DNA of 64,000 bases from CAIKNB01 sp041658705 (GTDB lineage: Bacteria; Patescibacteriota; Patescibacteriia; 2-12-FULL-60-25): positions 100,985-164,984 of the forward strand of contig JBAZZT010000002.1 of assembly GCA_041658705.1 (NCBI GenBank), written 5' to 3'. The position numbers and the translations under genes are program-made. Below, piece by piece: positions 51,465 to 60,260 of this stretch (positions are counted from its first letter, which is position 1; each line of letters opens with the position of its first letter). The notes beneath the pieces are model-generated. The model worked only from the letters and a program-made list of their open reading frames with translations. It was not told where the DNA came from and did no database searches.

Positions 51465-51900
51465 CGACCCGTCATTTTCCGCGTGGAAAGTAACCAAAGA
51501 CGCCGGGGGTTTGAATCAAAGAAAGGCTCAAAGTATCCAGGTGGGGTCTGGGGCCGAGAGTTGAGCTAACCGCAAGAACGCTTAACTATATACATGTAAG
51601 CGAATTCGAGGCCCCAGCGGTTTTTGCATACTTTTTGGCGGCAAAAAGTATGAGGTGCATTTGATTTGTTTTTTTGCCTTGCCCCGAAATGGTCCGATAG
51701 GTACGATTTGAGGCAATGAGCGGATCGAGGTTTTTCCGAGTGTCGGCGGTCAAACGGGACTTCGTCACTTTCCGCGTGGAAAGTGACCAAAGACGCCGGG
51801 GGTCTGCTATGCGCTGCAGGTATGTCTCTTGGTTCATCTTGCGGCTGGCTTGACGCAAACCCCCGGACCCCCGCCTGATTGGCTAGAGGAGATTTCAGAA
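51465..51900. repeat. Modular repeat, copy 3 (modules D-B-C-D-A)
   Basis: D-like part at 51468-51513 (TTTCCGCGTGGAAAG), module B at 51531-51665 (CATACTTTTTG-GCGG-CAAAAAGTATG), C at 51679-51722, D at 51741-51820 with the GTCACTTTCC-GCGT hairpin, and A at 51842-51896. It fills the whole gap between the sigma factor gene and the 137-residue membrane-protein gene and touches the sigma gene's 3' end. Confidence 0.85.
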
Positions 51901-52455
51901 TTCCCTAGGATCCAACAATGTTTTCAGCTTCAAAATAGCGCGCGCGTGGCGGGATTTGACGGTTTCCATGGCTTTTCCGAGCTGCTCCCCAATCTCCTTA
52001 AAAGTCAGCTCAAGCTCGTAGCGCAGATGCAGGATGATGCGATCTTCCTTGGGCAACATGCCCACTGCTTGTTTGACCGCTTGCGCCACTTCCCTGCGCT
52101 CAAGTTCTATGTTAGCGGATGGCGTAGGATCAGGCAAAACCGCGGCCAACGCATCAGCATCCTCGATTTCCAAGGCTGAAAAAAGCAGTGGTTTTTTCTT
52201 TTTCAGCCAATCCAACGCAGTGTTGGAGACGATCCGCACGGCCCAGGGTTTGAAATTTTTGTCTGGATTGAAGTGTTTCAAGTTTTTCCAGATTTTGATC
52301 ACCGCATCCTGCGCCACGTCAGAGGCTTCATCCGCATCTATAACGTAATGCAAAGCGACTGAATAGATGATCTTCAGATAACGCGAGATAAGCAAATCAA
52401 ACGCCGCTTGGTCTCCGGCAAGGCTTTTTTGCAGCAAGACTTTATCTTCGGTCAT
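51895..52455 (-). CDS. ECF-type RNA polymerase sigma factor
   Basis: 186 residues. Region 2 reads YLKIIYSVALHYVIDADEASDVAQDAVIKIWKNLKHF, the linker contains PDPTPSANIELERREV, and region 4 is LPKEDRIILHLRYELELTFKEIGEQLGKAMETVKSRHARAILKL. It redirects RNA polymerase to stress or envelope promoters. Start at ATG 52455; the earlier in-frame Met at 52542 follows non-coding-like residues. Its likely operon partners begin at 51416 but the modular repeat at 51465-51900 lies between. Confidence 0.88.
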   Translation of the reverse strand: MTEDKVLLQKSLAGDQAAFDLLISRYLKIIYSVALHYVIDADEASDVAQDAVIKIWKNLKHFNPDKNFKPWAVRIVSNTALDWLKKKKPLLFSALEIEDADALAAVLPDPTPSANIELERREVAQAVKQAVGMLPKEDRIILHLRYELELTFKEIGEQLGKAMETVKSRHARAILKLKTLLDPREF

Positions 52456-52505
52456 ACCATCATTTCTAACACAAAATCTCGCTGTCGGCAATCCCCCGTC
52501 GTCAC

Positions 52506-52536
52506 AAAAAGAAAGCCGCACCGATTGGTGCGACCT
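52506..52536 (-). terminator. Rho-independent terminator
   Basis: On the minus strand GTCGCACC-AATC-GGTGCGGC then TTTCTTTTT, just after the stop at 52555 of the zinc-ribbon gene. Confidence 0.8.
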
Positions 52537-52554
52537 GTTCACGAGTCGATGCGA

Positions 52555-53019
52555 TCAGGGGGAAGCAGTGGCTTCGACCGTCGGCTTCACGACCCACCTG
52601 ATGGCGAGGCACTTGGGGCAGTACAGGAATCTGACTTCATCCTCCTTCGCCCTGGACGAGCGCGAAGACGCTCCCTCGTATTGCGAACCAGACATGAGTC
52701 GGGTTCGGCATTGCGGGCACGCCGTCGGTAGCGTCGCCGGATTCGCGAAATCGTGGAGCTGATTCTCGAGACGCAGTTCGAGCGTCTCCTTGCGCAAATC
52801 AGGTTCTGCTTCGTAGCTGGTCGAGCAATAATCGCAGGCCAGGTGCTCGATGTATGTGCGATGCCACGAGACCGCCGTGGGTCCCATGACTCCATTGCTC
52901 CCGCTGTCCAGGCGCAGCACAGCGCACAAGCTGCCCGATTTACACGCGGGACAGACTTCGCCGAGCTTGCGGCCGGGAATCGACATGTCGGGAAAAACCC
53001 GGAGTTTGACTGACTTCAT
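52555..53019 (-). CDS. Zinc-ribbon protein
   Basis: 154 residues. Four Cys pairs in zinc-ribbon spacing: CPACKSGSLC, CDYCSTS, CPQCRTR and CPKCLAI. Soluble and probably binds nucleic acid or a protein partner. Start at ATG 53019; the open frame continues upstream but overlaps the divergent promoter of the deoxyhypusine-synthase-like gene. No family name recognised. Confidence 0.65.
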   Translation of the reverse strand: MKSVKLRVFPDMSIPGRKLGEVCPACKSGSLCAVLRLDSGSNGVMGPTAVSWHRTYIEHLACDYCSTSYEAEPDLRKETLELRLENQLHDFANPATLPTACPQCRTRLMSGSQYEGASSRSSRAKEDEVRFLYCPKCLAIRWVVKPTVEATASP

Positions 53020-53147
53020 TCCGTTTACCCTCCAAAGGACTGGCGCGAGGTTAACAAAACCCGAGAATAGCGTCAACTTTGACAAAAAACAGGATTTGAG
53101 GTGAAATCGCGACGCACTTTCGCAACTGAACGCGGAGGAAAAATAGA

Positions 53148-54626
53148 ATGATCGAGCGTAAAACCGGCATCTTGAGTCAGCTTCAGCCGTTGGAGCTCTT
53201 GGACCTGTCCAAGCGCAGCACGGTCTCCGAGATCGTCGAGGGGATGAAGTCTTGTTCGTTCGGCGCACGCATGTTGGGCGAAGCGGCGGATACGCTGAAA
53301 GACTGGGTCAGAGCCGGTCGTAAGCCGTATCTCATCACGGACATCTCCCGCGAAAGTCCACTGCGGCCGCTCTTGAAGAGCATGTGCCACCGCAACTGGT
53401 TTGTGGGGCCGTTCACCACCGAAGAATTTCTTCGCTGTACGCACGGCATGGTCGTAGACAAGGCCCTGGTCGTCGGCCACGCCGAGTACGACGAGGACGC
53501 CCTCTACAGAAAATGCGAACGCGCGCTCTACGTGAACGCGGAGGGTCGCTGCAAGCCCGGCCAGGTGAAGGACGGCTACTTTCCCGATGTCGTCTTCTCC
53601 GCTCCCGAGGTGGTGCTGCCGATCCTCGAACTGACCCTGGATGAGCGAATCAATGGCATAGCTCGCCCTACGGTGGATCTCATGCGCAATCTCGAGAAGT
53701 ACGGCGGCGAAGCCAAACGCCTGGTCCACGGCGCTCACACCTTGAGCGCCATGCTGTGCGATAAGACTTGCACCATGGTCATGTCGCTCTCGGGCGCCAT
53801 GACCATCGCCAAGATGCAGCTCTTGATCGACGATCTGATCAACACGGGACGCCTGTCGTTCGTCGCCTCGACCGGCGCGCTCATGGCGCACGGACTCATC
53901 GAAGGTTCGGGTTGTCGGCACTACAAATACGACCCGCGGAATACCGACGACGAACTGGTGGCCGAAGGGCTGAATCGCGTGACCGATACCATCGAGCCCG
54001 AATCGAACTTCGACCACATCGAAGAGATCGTTTCGGCCGTGCTTGAGGGTTACGACGGCAGCGCGCCCATCTCGACGCATCAATTCCATCACGATCTGGG
54101 CAAATACCTGGTCGAGCACTATCCCGAAGCGCGCGCACTCTTGGCCAGCGCTTATCGCAAGGATGTGCGGATCGCTGTTCCGGCCTGCACCGACTCCGAA
54201 CTGGGGAACGACTTGTTGGTGTTCAATCGCCGACGACGAAACGCAGGCAAGCTGTGCATCAACGTGGTGCCAGAGCTCGACACCGAGCTTGCCTTCGAGA
54301 TTTCGCGCCAGGCCGAACGCATGGGCATCTTCACCATCGGCGGCGGCGTGCCGCGCAACTGGCTGCAGAATCTGAAGCCGCTCGAAGACATCCACAACGC
54401 CCGTTTGGGGATCGATCGCAAGGCCATTCCCTACTTCTACGGCTGCCGCATCGACCCGGCGCCCATGCATTTCGGGAATCTCTCGGGCTGCACCTACGTC
54501 GAAGGCGTCAGTTGGGGCAAGTTCGACTCCAAGGGCAAGCTCGCCGAGGTCCATCTCGACGCTACCATCGCCTGGCCGTTCACCCAGAAGTTCGCGACCG
54601 AACGCTACTACGCGCAAGCCGCGTGA
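53148..54626 (+). CDS. Deoxyhypusine synthase-family protein, long N-terminus
   Basis: 492 residues. The C-terminal two thirds match deoxyhypusine synthase: VMSLSGAMTIAKMQLLIDDLI, VASTGALMAHGL, IFTIGGGVPRNW and EGVSWGKF. The Lys of SWGK (about 458) corresponds to the catalytic Lys that carries the butylimine in DHS. Bacterial homologues of DHS act on putrescine or spermidine to make homospermidine (SpeY) or related polyamines. The first about 170 residues, before the NAD-binding part, are not recognised; normal DHS is about 350-370 residues. No eIF5A-like gene is nearby. A terminator follows at 54633-54667. Confidence 0.8.
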   Translation: MIERKTGILSQLQPLELLDLSKRSTVSEIVEGMKSCSFGARMLGEAADTLKDWVRAGRKPYLITDISRESPLRPLLKSMCHRNWFVGPFTTEEFLRCTHGMVVDKALVVGHAEYDEDALYRKCERALYVNAEGRCKPGQVKDGYFPDVVFSAPEVVLPILELTLDERINGIARPTVDLMRNLEKYGGEAKRLVHGAHTLSAMLCDKTCTMVMSLSGAMTIAKMQLLIDDLINTGRLSFVASTGALMAHGLIEGSGCRHYKYDPRNTDDELVAEGLNRVTDTIEPESNFDHIEEIVSAVLEGYDGSAPISTHQFHHDLGKYLVEHYPEARALLASAYRKDVRIAVPACTDSELGNDLLVFNRRRRNAGKLCINVVPELDTELAFEISRQAERMGIFTIGGGVPRNWLQNLKPLEDIHNARLGIDRKAIPYFYGCRIDPAPMHFGNLSGCTYVEGVSWGKFDSKGKLAEVHLDATIAWPFTQKFATERYYAQAA

Positions 54627-54632
54627 CCACAC

Positions 54633-54667
54633 CGCCGTCCGACTCTCGGACGGCGCTTATTTTTTTC
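54633..54667 (+). terminator. Rho-independent terminator
   Basis: GCCGTCCGA-CTC-TCGGACGGC stem then GCTTATTTTTTTC. Confidence 0.85.
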
Positions 54668-54668
54668 T

Positions 54669-54760
54669 CATCTGTCATTGCGAGCGCATTAACTAAACGC
54701 GCGCGGCAATCTCCGGATTCCGGAGATTACTTCGTCGTTACTACTCCTCGCAATGACAGA
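54669..54760. repeat. Dispersed repeat, GGAGATT family
   Basis: From GTCATTGCGAGCGCATTAAC to CTCGCAATGACAGATGG; arms inverted. Runs directly into the open reading frame of the DUF218-like gene. Confidence 0.8.
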
Positions 54761-54818
54761 TGGTTTTATGAATCATCGGTTGTATTTAATTCAGGGTCGG
54801 CTATATACTGCAAACGCT

Positions 54819-55475
54819 ATGCGCAAGATATCTTTCGCCGCCATCAACGGATATGGGATTCCGCGCGACATCCTGACCGACATGAGTTACCACGCGTACC
54901 TGGTGCAAGTCTTCAATTATGTCTGGCGCAACTACGGCGATGCGCGTTTGACGCTCATTCCGACGGGCGGCAAAACAGATTTGTTCCCGCCATATAAAAG
55001 GACGGAGGCGGGAGAGATGGCCAGATGGTTCAAGCCGCGGATTAAAAAATTAAAGCTCAAATGGGACATCGAGACTTGCGGCGCGCTCACGGCGCTGGAA
55101 AACATGCTGACCGTGAAGCGGCTCGTCGGCAACGCGAGCGGAGTATATTTTTGTGAGCTGTCGCGCCGCGCCAAGATGCAACGTTTGGCGCGCGAAGTGT
55201 TCGGCAATAAAGTGCGTGTCATCGGCCTCGAGTTCGACGGTTCAGCGCCAGGCTATGACCTCAAGACGCGCCGCGCCATGGAACGGCTGGATGTGCGTTA
55301 CGGTCTCTTGGCGCTCAAGGATTCGGCATGGAGAAAAAAGATGGAACAAGCTGCGCGCCTAAAAATCAAAACGCTGCGCAAAACCGATCCGCAAGTCCGC
55401 GCCACAGAAATCGACCGCATCGCCCTCGCAGTGCAGAAAGAATTCTTGAATCGATCTTGTCATCCTCCGGCTTGA
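54819..55475 (+). CDS. DUF218 (YdcF/SanA-like) domain protein with repeat-derived tail
   Basis: 218 residues. It resembles the DUF218 fold seen in YdcF/ElyC/SanA proteins: LTLIPTGGKTDLF for the phosphate-loop-like turn, and ENMLTVKRLVG(N) for the T/E-N-xxxA helix. Such proteins act in cell-envelope or precursor handling in other bacteria. ATG 54819 lies after the dispersed repeat 54669-54760. The last residues (RSCHPPA) come from a GTCATCCTCC repeat that supplies the stop. Confidence 0.6.
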   Translation: MRKISFAAINGYGIPRDILTDMSYHAYLVQVFNYVWRNYGDARLTLIPTGGKTDLFPPYKRTEAGEMARWFKPRIKKLKLKWDIETCGALTALENMLTVKRLVGNASGVYFCELSRRAKMQRLAREVFGNKVRVIGLEFDGSAPGYDLKTRRAMERLDVRYGLLALKDSAWRKKMEQAARLKIKTLRKTDPQVRATEIDRIALAVQKEFLNRSCHPPA

Positions 55476-55632
55476 CCGGGGGATCCAGAAAGTAAAGCCC
55501 TTCCTATGTTTTCGAGGTCTGATTCCCCGCTGGAGTTTATCCTCCGCGAAAGCGGAGGATCCAGACTTAGAAAAACTTTGGAATTTATCTTCTCTCTAGA
55601 TTACCCGGTTGAACCGGGTAATGACAGGGAAG
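55455..55632. repeat. Cluster of short palindromic repeats (GTCATCCTCC... and TTACCCGGTT... types)
   Basis: Contains GTCATCCTCCGGCTTGACCGGG, then ATCCTCCGCGAAAGCGGAGG and GATTACCCGGTTG-AACCGGGTAATGACAG. All are self-complementary short repeats; the outer two form gene tails on each strand. Confidence 0.75.
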
Positions 55633-56185
55633 GGTTAAAATTTTGTTTGTTAGGCAGCGAATACTTGCAGCCGCAATAATTTTGGCGGTAGATGCCAGCG
55701 GCTTTTGCGCGCTCTTGCGACAGGCTCTCGCCGTTGGCCTTTTTCCAATCACGACCCAAAAATTCAATCTCATGCACTAAAGCCAGGGTGAAACCGAGCA
55801 GATTGATCATCTCCGCGTCTTTGCGCCGGCTTACGCTCAACGTCGTAGCGACGATATCAAAACCGTTGACTTTGGCGTAAGCGAACGTCCGATCCAAACG
55901 ATACGCGATGCAACGCTCGCAGCGCTCTCCCCTTTCCGGTTCATTCTCATAACCGTGGATCGCCGCAGCCCAATCTTCGGGACGATATGGCGCATCGATG
56001 AAAGGCAAAGAAAAACTTTCCGCCATAATCTTAGCCGCGTCGCGACGACGAAAGAATTCTTCTTGCGGATAGATGTTGGAATTCTCGTAAAAAACCGACA
56101 CCTCAAAATCCGGCATGAGCAATTCCGGCACATAGGCGCTGCACACGCCGCAACAGGCATGGAGCAAAAGACGGGGCTTAGGCAT
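55601..56185 (-). CDS. queH: Epoxyqueuosine reductase QueH-like protein
   Basis: 194 residues. LLHACCGVCSAYV holds the paired Cys, CERCIAYRLDR and YCGCKYSL hold further Cys, matching the Cys/Fe-S framework of QueH (DUF208), which reduces epoxyqueuosine to queuosine at tRNA position 34. Start at ATG 56185. The extreme C-terminus (SLPGSTG) is encoded by a TTACCCGGTT-type palindromic repeat, so the natural end has been extended. It completes the tRNA wobble-modification pathway with Tgt at 6465-7595. Confidence 0.83.
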   Translation of the reverse strand: MPKPRLLLHACCGVCSAYVPELLMPDFEVSVFYENSNIYPQEEFFRRRDAAKIMAESFSLPFIDAPYRPEDWAAAIHGYENEPERGERCERCIAYRLDRTFAYAKVNGFDIVATTLSVSRRKDAEMINLLGFTLALVHEIEFLGRDWKKANGESLSQERAKAAGIYRQNYCGCKYSLPNKQNFNPSLSLPGSTG

Positions 56186-56242
56186 GACGACGCCAAGGTA
56201 GCGCGTACTGCGGATTGCGTACAGGGCTGGATGCATACGACA

Positions 56243-56265
56243 ACGCCCCGAACGAATCGGGGCGT
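56243..56265 (-). terminator. Hairpin, probable terminator
   Basis: ACGCCCCGA/TCGGGGCGT stem with an ACGAA loop directly after the stop at 56272 of the minus-strand hypothetical gene. Confidence 0.65.
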
Positions 56266-56271
56266 GGAGTC

Positions 56272-56796
56272 TCACGGTGCAAGAGGCAATGAGCGTTGAC
56301 CGGTCGCATCGAGCAAGATGCCCCTGGCCAGCAAGTCGTCTAGCGAGACGAAGATGTAGTCCTCCCAAAATTCCGCTCTAGTCTGTTGGACCTTGATCTT
56401 CGACTTCGGCGTGGGAAAACCGGTTGACCCTCGATGCTTCTTCATGATCAAACCGACAAAATGGTCATAGAACTCGCGCGACTGCGCGATCGAGTCCAAG
56501 ACCGATTCGAAGGGCCCGAACATATCCTTCCAGAAATCACCCGTCCAGAATTCTGCTTTCAGATCCTGGGTCACGAGGAGGCACCTGACGGTTTTCCCGC
56601 TGGTCTTTTCCTCTATCAGGACTTCAGCTTCCCACCAGTACACCCGGCGGAATTCGCCTGGGCCGCTGTAATCGTCGTTTATGCTGCTGTCGCCATCTTC
56701 AGCTACCGGCTCGTACCGGTTGTGGGATGAGGTGGCGATTTTCGTAAAGAACTTATCCCCCTCAAGATTTTCGATATTATTCATCTCTTCCTCCAT
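56272..56796 (-). CDS. Hypothetical protein
   Basis: 174 residues. Acidic and mostly soluble; segments FRRVYWWEAEVLIEE and FWTGDFWKDMFGPFESVLD are aromatic. Preceded by a GGAGGAAGAG-like ribosome-binding site just before ATG 56796. No family recognised. Sits between QueH and a small membrane protein, with its own hairpin at 56243-56265. Confidence 0.6.
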   Translation of the reverse strand: MEEEMNNIENLEGDKFFTKIATSSHNRYEPVAEDGDSSINDDYSGPGEFRRVYWWEAEVLIEEKTSGKTVRCLLVTQDLKAEFWTGDFWKDMFGPFESVLDSIAQSREFYDHFVGLIMKKHRGSTGFPTPKSKIKVQQTRAEFWEDYIFVSLDDLLARGILLDATGQRSLPLAP

Positions 56797-56870
56797 AAAA
56801 ACTTAACCATACCCTGATTCCCCGGTCAATCTGATGCAAAATACCCCGCACGCAGGTATACTTATCGCAT

Positions 56871-57215
56871 ATGAAAAACTCCAAGCTCATCCTGCGCAGC
56901 CTGGCTTCGTCCGCTGGCGTAGTCATTTACGTTGCCGGCGTCGCCTGGCTCATGCAAAATGCCCAAGACTTATTCGGTAACTCCCCCAATTTTAATCCGA
57001 TGTTTGCCGTGACCGGTTTCCTCATGCTCTTCGTCTTTTCGGCGACCATCACCGGCGGATTAGTCCTGGGTTATCCCGCCTATCTTTATTTCGAGGGACA
57101 GAAGAAGGATGCGCTGCGCGCGTTTTTTATGAACCTCGGTTTCTTGGCGCTATTCCTCATTCTGATTTTTTCGACGATGGCCCTTTGGCATCCGACTCCG
57201 CTCTCCAGCGGCTGA
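56871..57215 (+). CDS. Three-span membrane protein
   Basis: 114 residues. Hydrophobic segments at about 14-32 (GVVIYVAGVAWLM), 50-76 and 92-110. Divergent from the 56796 gene, sharing about 75 bp. No motif recognised. Confidence 0.6.
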   Translation: MKNSKLILRSLASSAGVVIYVAGVAWLMQNAQDLFGNSPNFNPMFAVTGFLMLFVFSATITGGLVLGYPAYLYFEGQKKDALRAFFMNLGFLALFLILIFSTMALWHPTPLSSG

Positions 57216-57220
57216 ACCGA

Positions 57221-57574
57221 CTACTTAGTTTTTTGAAATTTGACGGTCAAGACCGGCAGATATTTGGTGTCGTTTTCGTCTTGCAACTCGATTGATTCGC
57301 CGCGCATGATCTTAGTCAAAGCCATGTCGCAGACCAGTTGATTGTCGCTTTTGACGTCGCTCTCGATTTTTTCCATCTCGCTCATCTCGCTCGCGAATTG
57401 AGCTTTGATCTGATCTTCAAGTCCGCGCTTCTTCTCCCTCACGCGACGCAACTCCTCGACCAAATCCTGATACGGCTTTGAGGTGAGTAGCGCATCGCGC
57501 ACGGCGGAATGGATTTTCTTTTTTTCTTTTTTCTTGGCTTGCAGGCGATTGAAGATGTCTTGGATGTCGGGCAT
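57221..57574 (-). CDS. Coiled-coil protein
   Basis: 117 residues. Heptad-like chain rich in K/E (KKKEKKKIHSAVRDALL, YQDLVEELRRVREKKRGLEDQIK), a long coiled coil with a short beta tail. No membrane segment. Convergent with the upstream membrane gene, only 5 bp apart. Function unknown. Confidence 0.65.
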   Translation of the reverse strand: MPDIQDIFNRLQAKKKEKKKIHSAVRDALLTSKPYQDLVEELRRVREKKRGLEDQIKAQFASEMSEMEKIESDVKSDNQLVCDMALTKIMRGESIELQDENDTKYLPVLTVKFQKTK

Positions 57575-57677
57575 AAAGGACGGACGGATAAAAGGTTAGT
57601 TCCGGCATTCTATGCGTTGGTCGGGTATTTGGCCAGGGCGCAGGACACTGAACGAGATTCGGGAGTATAATCACGGC

Positions 57678-58550
57678 ATGCCGACGACGCAACTCATCTG
57701 GCTGAATGCAGGCTTCGCCGCCACGCTTTTGCTCACGGCACGTTTGACGCGCCAGCTTTTCCGCGCTTTCAAGCGGCGTAAAAAGGGCTACGGCACGGTT
57801 TTTGACAGCGCCACGGGCAAGCCGGTACAGCTCGCCATGTTGAGTTTGCGCGACTTGCACGGACAAATCGTGCGCACCGCGGTGGCCGACAATATCGGGC
57901 GCTATCGTCTGCTCGCGCCGCGTGGCGAATATTATTTGAGCGTCGGCAAACCCGGCTATACCTTTCCGTCCAAGCGCGTGACCAAAGATAAAAACCGCTC
58001 GGTCTACGAAAATATCCTGCCTTCGCCGCACATCCAAATCCAAGATTACGGCGTCATGACCAAAAACATTCCGCTTGATCCGGCCAATGGCGCCGCGCCG
58101 GCGTGGTGGAAGGGCTGGTCTTTGGGCAAACACGCGCAACAAGCGCTGTCGCTCACGATCTCCCTAGCCGCGTTGGCTTTTGCCTATTGGATGCGCGACA
58201 TCTTTACCTGGAGCATCTTCATCCTGTACGCGTTTTTCATGCTGCGTCGGTTGTTCAGCCTGAAACCGCCCGAACCGCCCTTCGGCACGGTCATGGACGC
58301 AGAAACTAAAAAACCATTGACTGATGTCGTGGTGAGGATTTTGGAAACGCGCTTCAATAAGCTTCTAGAAACCCAAGTCACCCTGTCCAAAGGCAGATAC
58401 GCTTTCATCGTCAATCGCGGATCCTTCATGATCATGGCTAAAAAACCCGGTTACCGCACCGTGGTGCTCAAGTTCCCCAAAATAAAAAGCGACGGCTTCT
58501 TGTTGGCGAAAAATATCAAGATGAAAAAAGGCAAAAGCGCGGAATCCTGA
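57678..58550 (+). CDS. Membrane protein with two carboxypeptidase-regulatory-like beta domains
   Basis: 290 residues. Short membrane segment at the start, then a first Ig-like beta domain (YGTVFDSATGKPVQLAMLSLRD, IGRYRLLAPRGEYYLSVGKPGY), two membrane spans, and a second copy (FGTVMDAETKKPLTDVVVRIL, KGRYAFIVNRGSFMIMAKKPGY). Each domain has the GTVxDxxTxKPLxxV pattern of the CarbopepD_reg family. Start at ATG 57678; the terminator is at 58575-58598. Confidence 0.75.
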   Translation: MPTTQLIWLNAGFAATLLLTARLTRQLFRAFKRRKKGYGTVFDSATGKPVQLAMLSLRDLHGQIVRTAVADNIGRYRLLAPRGEYYLSVGKPGYTFPSKRVTKDKNRSVYENILPSPHIQIQDYGVMTKNIPLDPANGAAPAWWKGWSLGKHAQQALSLTISLAALAFAYWMRDIFTWSIFILYAFFMLRRLFSLKPPEPPFGTVMDAETKKPLTDVVVRILETRFNKLLETQVTLSKGRYAFIVNRGSFMIMAKKPGYRTVVLKFPKIKSDGFLLAKNIKMKKGKSAES

Positions 58551-58574
58551 CGATGAACGATTTCAAGAAAAATA

Positions 58575-58598
58575 AGACGGGCTCTATATGGCCCGTCT
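58575..58598 (+). terminator. Rho-independent terminator
   Basis: AGACGGGC / GCCCGTCT stem with a TCTATATG loop, 25 bp after the stop of the beta-domain gene. Confidence 0.75.
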
Positions 58599-58901
58599 GA
58601 ACTGGAATCGCGTCCAATGGGATCGCGTACGGAATCGGCTGTCTTGTCAGCTTCCGAACATCTGCGCCTCCTTGTGTGTGAGCCGAGCCCCCTGCTCGAC
58701 TTCAGGTCTCCACGGTGACTCATCGTCTCCGCAACGCACCCGTCAGGTGCTCAAATCAGACGAGTGCGCACTTTTGGCGCAAATGCAGAAGCCCGTTAAG
58801 AATGCTTAAAGGGGCTTAATGAACATCCTGACTTTGCAGGATATAAAGGCTTAACATGAGCCGAAAAAGGTGTCAAGACAAAGGCGAATCCCGCAAAATC
58901 C
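58599..58901. other. Intergenic stretch without recognisable gene
   Basis: 303 bp between two genes on opposite strands. Contains short runs such as AAAGGGGCTTAATGAAC and AGGATATAAAGGC but no tRNA, ncRNA or repeat that I recognise. Confidence 0.5.
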
Positions 58902-60260
58902 TCATAGCATGCTATCTCTGATGAAATCTCGATTCAACCAGAAACATCTTTTGGTTTCTCTTTTGCCGTTCGGGAGGATGTCTTTGTCCTTTGAGTTCCG
59001 GCCATGAGGCCGCACATGCGACACCATGTCATCGGATGATTTGACCAACTTCGAAAAATCACCCTTGACTATGCTTTTCTTGGTGGATTCCCAGACTTTC
59101 CTTACTTTGTCGTCGAGGACTTCTTCCGGCATGCTCCAAAATTTTACTTTAGCTAATTTATAAGTACCGTTTTTCTGTTTTTGATAGATGACGAGAAAGA
59201 ACCTTTTTGCCAGCATCTCCCTCAAGGTTGAGTCATCCCAATCCTCCAAGGCAAGCTCTTTGAAATGCATTCTCGGAAAGGATATCGCTTCTTCTGGATT
59301 GCCGTGGATATCTAATCGAATCGTCTTCGTGGTGATACCCGCTTTTTCGAATTCCTCGATCTTATTCTTCCTGACTCCCAGAATCCTGCGCGTTATGGTT
59401 GCGGCAAAATTCTTCGCACTGGATCCGACAGCGAACATTGTTCCGAGCTTCTCCAGGCTCATGCCGAAGTATGGCTTGAATTTCCTGATTATGAATTCTT
59501 CGAAGGTCTCGCCCTTTTCGTAACTCTCAACCGATTTCACGGCGTTCTCGACGTCCAGCTTCCTTAAACCTAGAATCTTGTCCACCACCAAATTCATGTA
59601 TTGCTGTTTCAGACACAACGCTCTCGGTTTGGCAGGAATTCTATTGAAAGGTTGACTGGTCCGAGAATTTCCGGTCGCGGATTTAGTGACTGCGCCCAAA
59701 TAGAGCGTATCCCCTTCCGAAATTTCGTGCGCTTTTCCCGCTTTGACTTTCTCCCTTATCTTTAACCAGTCGTCCTTCATTATCTTCAAATCCTCTTCAC
59801 TGAACCGCCACAACTCAGCCAGGTTGAAAATATAATCGAAATAGTCAGTTATCCCCTTTTGATAGAGATAGGCGAGCAATAACAAGAAAGAGTTTTTCTT
59901 CAGAAATGAGCTATGCGCCCATTCTTCCGTCGCCATGGTCCCGTAATCTATCATCCCCAAACTCACTCTTTCTTTCGCCACTAGTCTCTTATCCTTGAGG
60001 TGCTTGATCGGAAAGGTCTTCAGCTCCAAGCCCGCCTCCTGAAAGTCAGGCATGGGTCGGTTGTTGGGTACGAGACCGAAAAACAACTCCTCGACATCTT
60101 GGCCTATCCCACCTTTACCCCTCCTGCGGACTCGATCGGAATCGATTACGTCTCTCAAGGATTTACCGAGCAGCAGCTTGGCATGCCTCAATATGTCTTC
60201 AGGGTCGGTTTGATCGTAACCGGCGTTCGTGGTAGGATTTACTTGCGTTGTGGATAACAT
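58902..60260 (-). CDS. Sau3AI/MutH-type restriction endonuclease
   Basis: 452 residues. The N-terminal half contains FQEAGLELKTFPIKHLK, the D(x)n-E-x-K catalytic pattern of the MutH/Sau3AI fold, preceded by GIGQDVEELFFG and followed by ERVSLGMIDY. The length and domain repeat are typical of Sau3AI (two MutH-like lobes). It would cut GATC-type sites, with the exact specificity unproved. Divergent from the methyltransferase by 57 bp and next to Vsr; the three form a restriction-modification cluster. Confidence 0.82.
   Translation of the reverse strand: MLSTTQVNPTTNAGYDQTDPEDILRHAKLLLGKSLRDVIDSDRVRRRGKGGIGQDVEELFFGLVPNNRPMPDFQEAGLELKTFPIKHLKDKRLVAKERVSLGMIDYGTMATEEWAHSSFLKKNSFLLLLAYLYQKGITDYFDYIFNLAELWRFSEEDLKIMKDDWLKIREKVKAGKAHEISEGDTLYLGAVTKSATGNSRTSQPFNRIPAKPRALCLKQQYMNLVVDKILGLRKLDVENAVKSVESYEKGETFEEFIIRKFKPYFGMSLEKLGTMFAVGSSAKNFAATITRRILGVRKNKIEEFEKAGITTKTIRLDIHGNPEEAISFPRMHFKELALEDWDDSTLREMLAKRFFLVIYQKQKNGTYKLAKVKFWSMPEEVLDDKVRKVWESTKKSIVKGDFSKLVKSSDDMVSHVRPHGRNSKDKDILPNGKRETKRCFWLNRDFIRDSML

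Noticed and set aside
58599..58901. Possible structured RNA (tmRNA, RNase P, 6S)
   Set aside because: No conserved core of these RNAs was recognised in either strand.
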